Source of the DNA: Thermoplasmata archaeon
GTDB taxonomy: Archaea > Thermoplasmatota > Thermoplasmata > Thermoplasmatales > Thermoplasmataceae
Direction: 5' to 3'
Assembly: GCA_021797025.1 (NCBI GenBank)
Contig: JAKAAK010000187.1
Coordinates: 1-6,417 of the forward strand
DNA length: 6,417 nt
The notes below the pieces were generated by a model. That model made no database searches, had not been told where the DNA came from, and worked only from the letters and a program-made list of their open reading frames with translations. The first letter of the stretch is position 1; every line of letters starts with the position of its first letter. Position numbers and translations under genes: made by a program. This document shows, one piece after another, positions 5,698 to 6,417 of this stretch.

Positions 5698-6417
5698 GTG
5701 GTAAATATACCAAAAAGCACCAGTTATTTATTAAAAATGAATGCCATACATCTTGGCACCAATTATCTATGGATTTCATATGAATCTTATATACTGCCCA
5801 TTGAATTATTGTCGTATAATAAAAGTAGTTTATTCCTGGGAATAATTGCATTTATAGGTACTGCCCTCGGTGTATTTATTGGTCTTTTTTTCGGGACATT
5901 GAGTGACAAGTATAATTTTGGGTGGGGTCGCCGTGGACCTTATATTATGGCTGGAGCAATATTCATAGTGCTATCAATGTTTCTTAATCAGCTTCTAACT
6001 ATTACACTTGCGGGCGTTCTTCTCGGGTATATTATGATACAGATCTCTTCGAATGTAGCAGTAGGGGCATACCAGCCACTATACGCAGATATTCTGGGAG
6101 AAGATCAAAGAGGTAAGGGTAGTGGAATAGGGGGCATATTCAGACTTTTAGGCTCTATGATGGGATATGGCATCACAGGTTTCCTGATAGACACACCGTA
6201 TAGGCAGTATGTAATTGTTTTAATAACGGTCGTAGTGGTGGTTACTGCCCTCCTGTCCACCAACACCATAAAGAAATCAGACCTGATAATTAAGCGGAAG
6301 AAGCCGGGGATAACAAAATTATTCATGGATATGTTCAATTTAAAAAATGGTTTAAAAAATTATATCTATGTAGTTGTTGGAAGCTTCATGGTATTTTCAG
6401 GTGTTATAGGGCTATCA
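5698..6417 (+). CDS. MFS transporter, sugar-type (GPH / sucrose-carrier-like), C-terminal half beyond window edge
   Basis: This is the first 240 residues of a membrane carrier of the major facilitator superfamily; the frame is open at the right edge. Likely membrane helices: 11-33, 44-66, 80-97, 100-120, 142-164, 169-187, and a seventh beginning near 219. The loop after helix 2 reads GTLSDKYNFGWGRRGP (66-81). This is the MFS motif A with the longer spacing between SD and GRR seen in sucrose-carrier and glycoside-pentoside-hexuronide relatives, so a sugar or glycoside cotransported with a cation is the best guess. YADILGEDQRGKGSG (129-143) is the matching loop after helix 4. The basic loop KKSDLIIKRKK (about 190-200) follows helix 6, as in 12-helix carriers. 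The start is uncertain: GTG at 5698 keeps helix 1 whole (PKSTSYLLKMNAIHLG) and has the better-placed TATA box, while ATG at 5737 would cut helix 1 short. Substrate cannot be read from the sequence. Confidence 0.88.
   Translation, partial: MVNIPKSTSYLLKMNAIHLGTNYLWISYESYILPIELLSYNKSSLFLGIIAFIGTALGVFIGLFFGTLSDKYNFGWGRRGPYIMAGAIFIVLSMFLNQLLTITLAGVLLGYIMIQISSNVAVGAYQPLYADILGEDQRGKGSGIGGIFRLLGSMMGYGITGFLIDTPYRQYVIVLITVVVVVTALLSTNTIKKSDLIIKRKKPGITKLFMDMFNLKNGLKNYIYVVVGSFMVFSGVIGLS

Noticed and set aside
5648..5851. 67-codon minus-strand ORF rich in aromatic and hydrophobic residues
   Set aside because: It is antisense to helix 1 of the MFS carrier and its promoter; hydrophobic codons read in reverse often give such frames.
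6105..6338. 77-codon minus-strand ORF
   Set aside because: Antisense to the MFS gene, with low-complexity stretches (Thr and Pro-Leu runs), and no start context.

Overview
The window looks like a piece of an archaeal chromosome, most likely from the Thermoplasmatales (the Ferroplasma, Picrophilus, Acidiplasma or Cuniculiplasma kind). The reasons are AT-rich DNA with very AT-rich spacers, frequent AGG/AGA (Arg) and ATA (Ile) codons, no Shine-Dalgarno sequences, and an archaeal TATA-like box about 19-29 nt before each main start codon, as expected for leaderless mRNAs. The gene set (GTP-type PEP carboxykinase, S9 acylaminoacyl-type peptidase, TPR protein, sugar-type MFS carrier) fits a peptide-using heterotroph. 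The assignment is inference; no rRNA or other marker gene is present.

Layout. 1-1632 (minus) is an S9-family serine peptidase whose C-terminal end lies beyond the left edge. 1633-1780 is an AT-rich spacer with its TATA box. 1781-3577 (minus) is a complete GTP-type phosphoenolpyruvate carboxykinase with a textbook TATA box at 3597-3607. 3608-4033 is a gene-poor, AT-rich stretch that holds a probable minus-strand terminator hairpin (3928-3989), a possible orphan TATA box and a 13-nt direct repeat. 4034-4213 (minus) is a 59-codon small ORF that may be a real small protein or a gene remnant. 4250-5467 (minus) is a 405-residue protein made almost wholly of TPR repeats. 5468-5697 is the divergent promoter region, with a nested palindrome at 5542-5573. 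5698-6417 (plus) is the N-terminal half of an MFS carrier, cut by the right edge.

How the genes may work together. The peptidase would finish off short peptides. PEP carboxykinase draws oxaloacetate, which amino-acid breakdown feeds, into gluconeogenesis. The two genes point the same way, but each has its own TATA-like box, so they are neighbours with related physiology more than a clear operon. The TPR gene and the small ORF lie 36 bp apart on one strand and appear to share the terminator, so they may form one transcript. The TPR and MFS genes are divergent and could share control through the palindrome between them. No mobile element, CRISPR array, tRNA or rRNA was found. The best candidate for something undescribed is the TPR plus small-ORF unit, and the evidence for it is modest.
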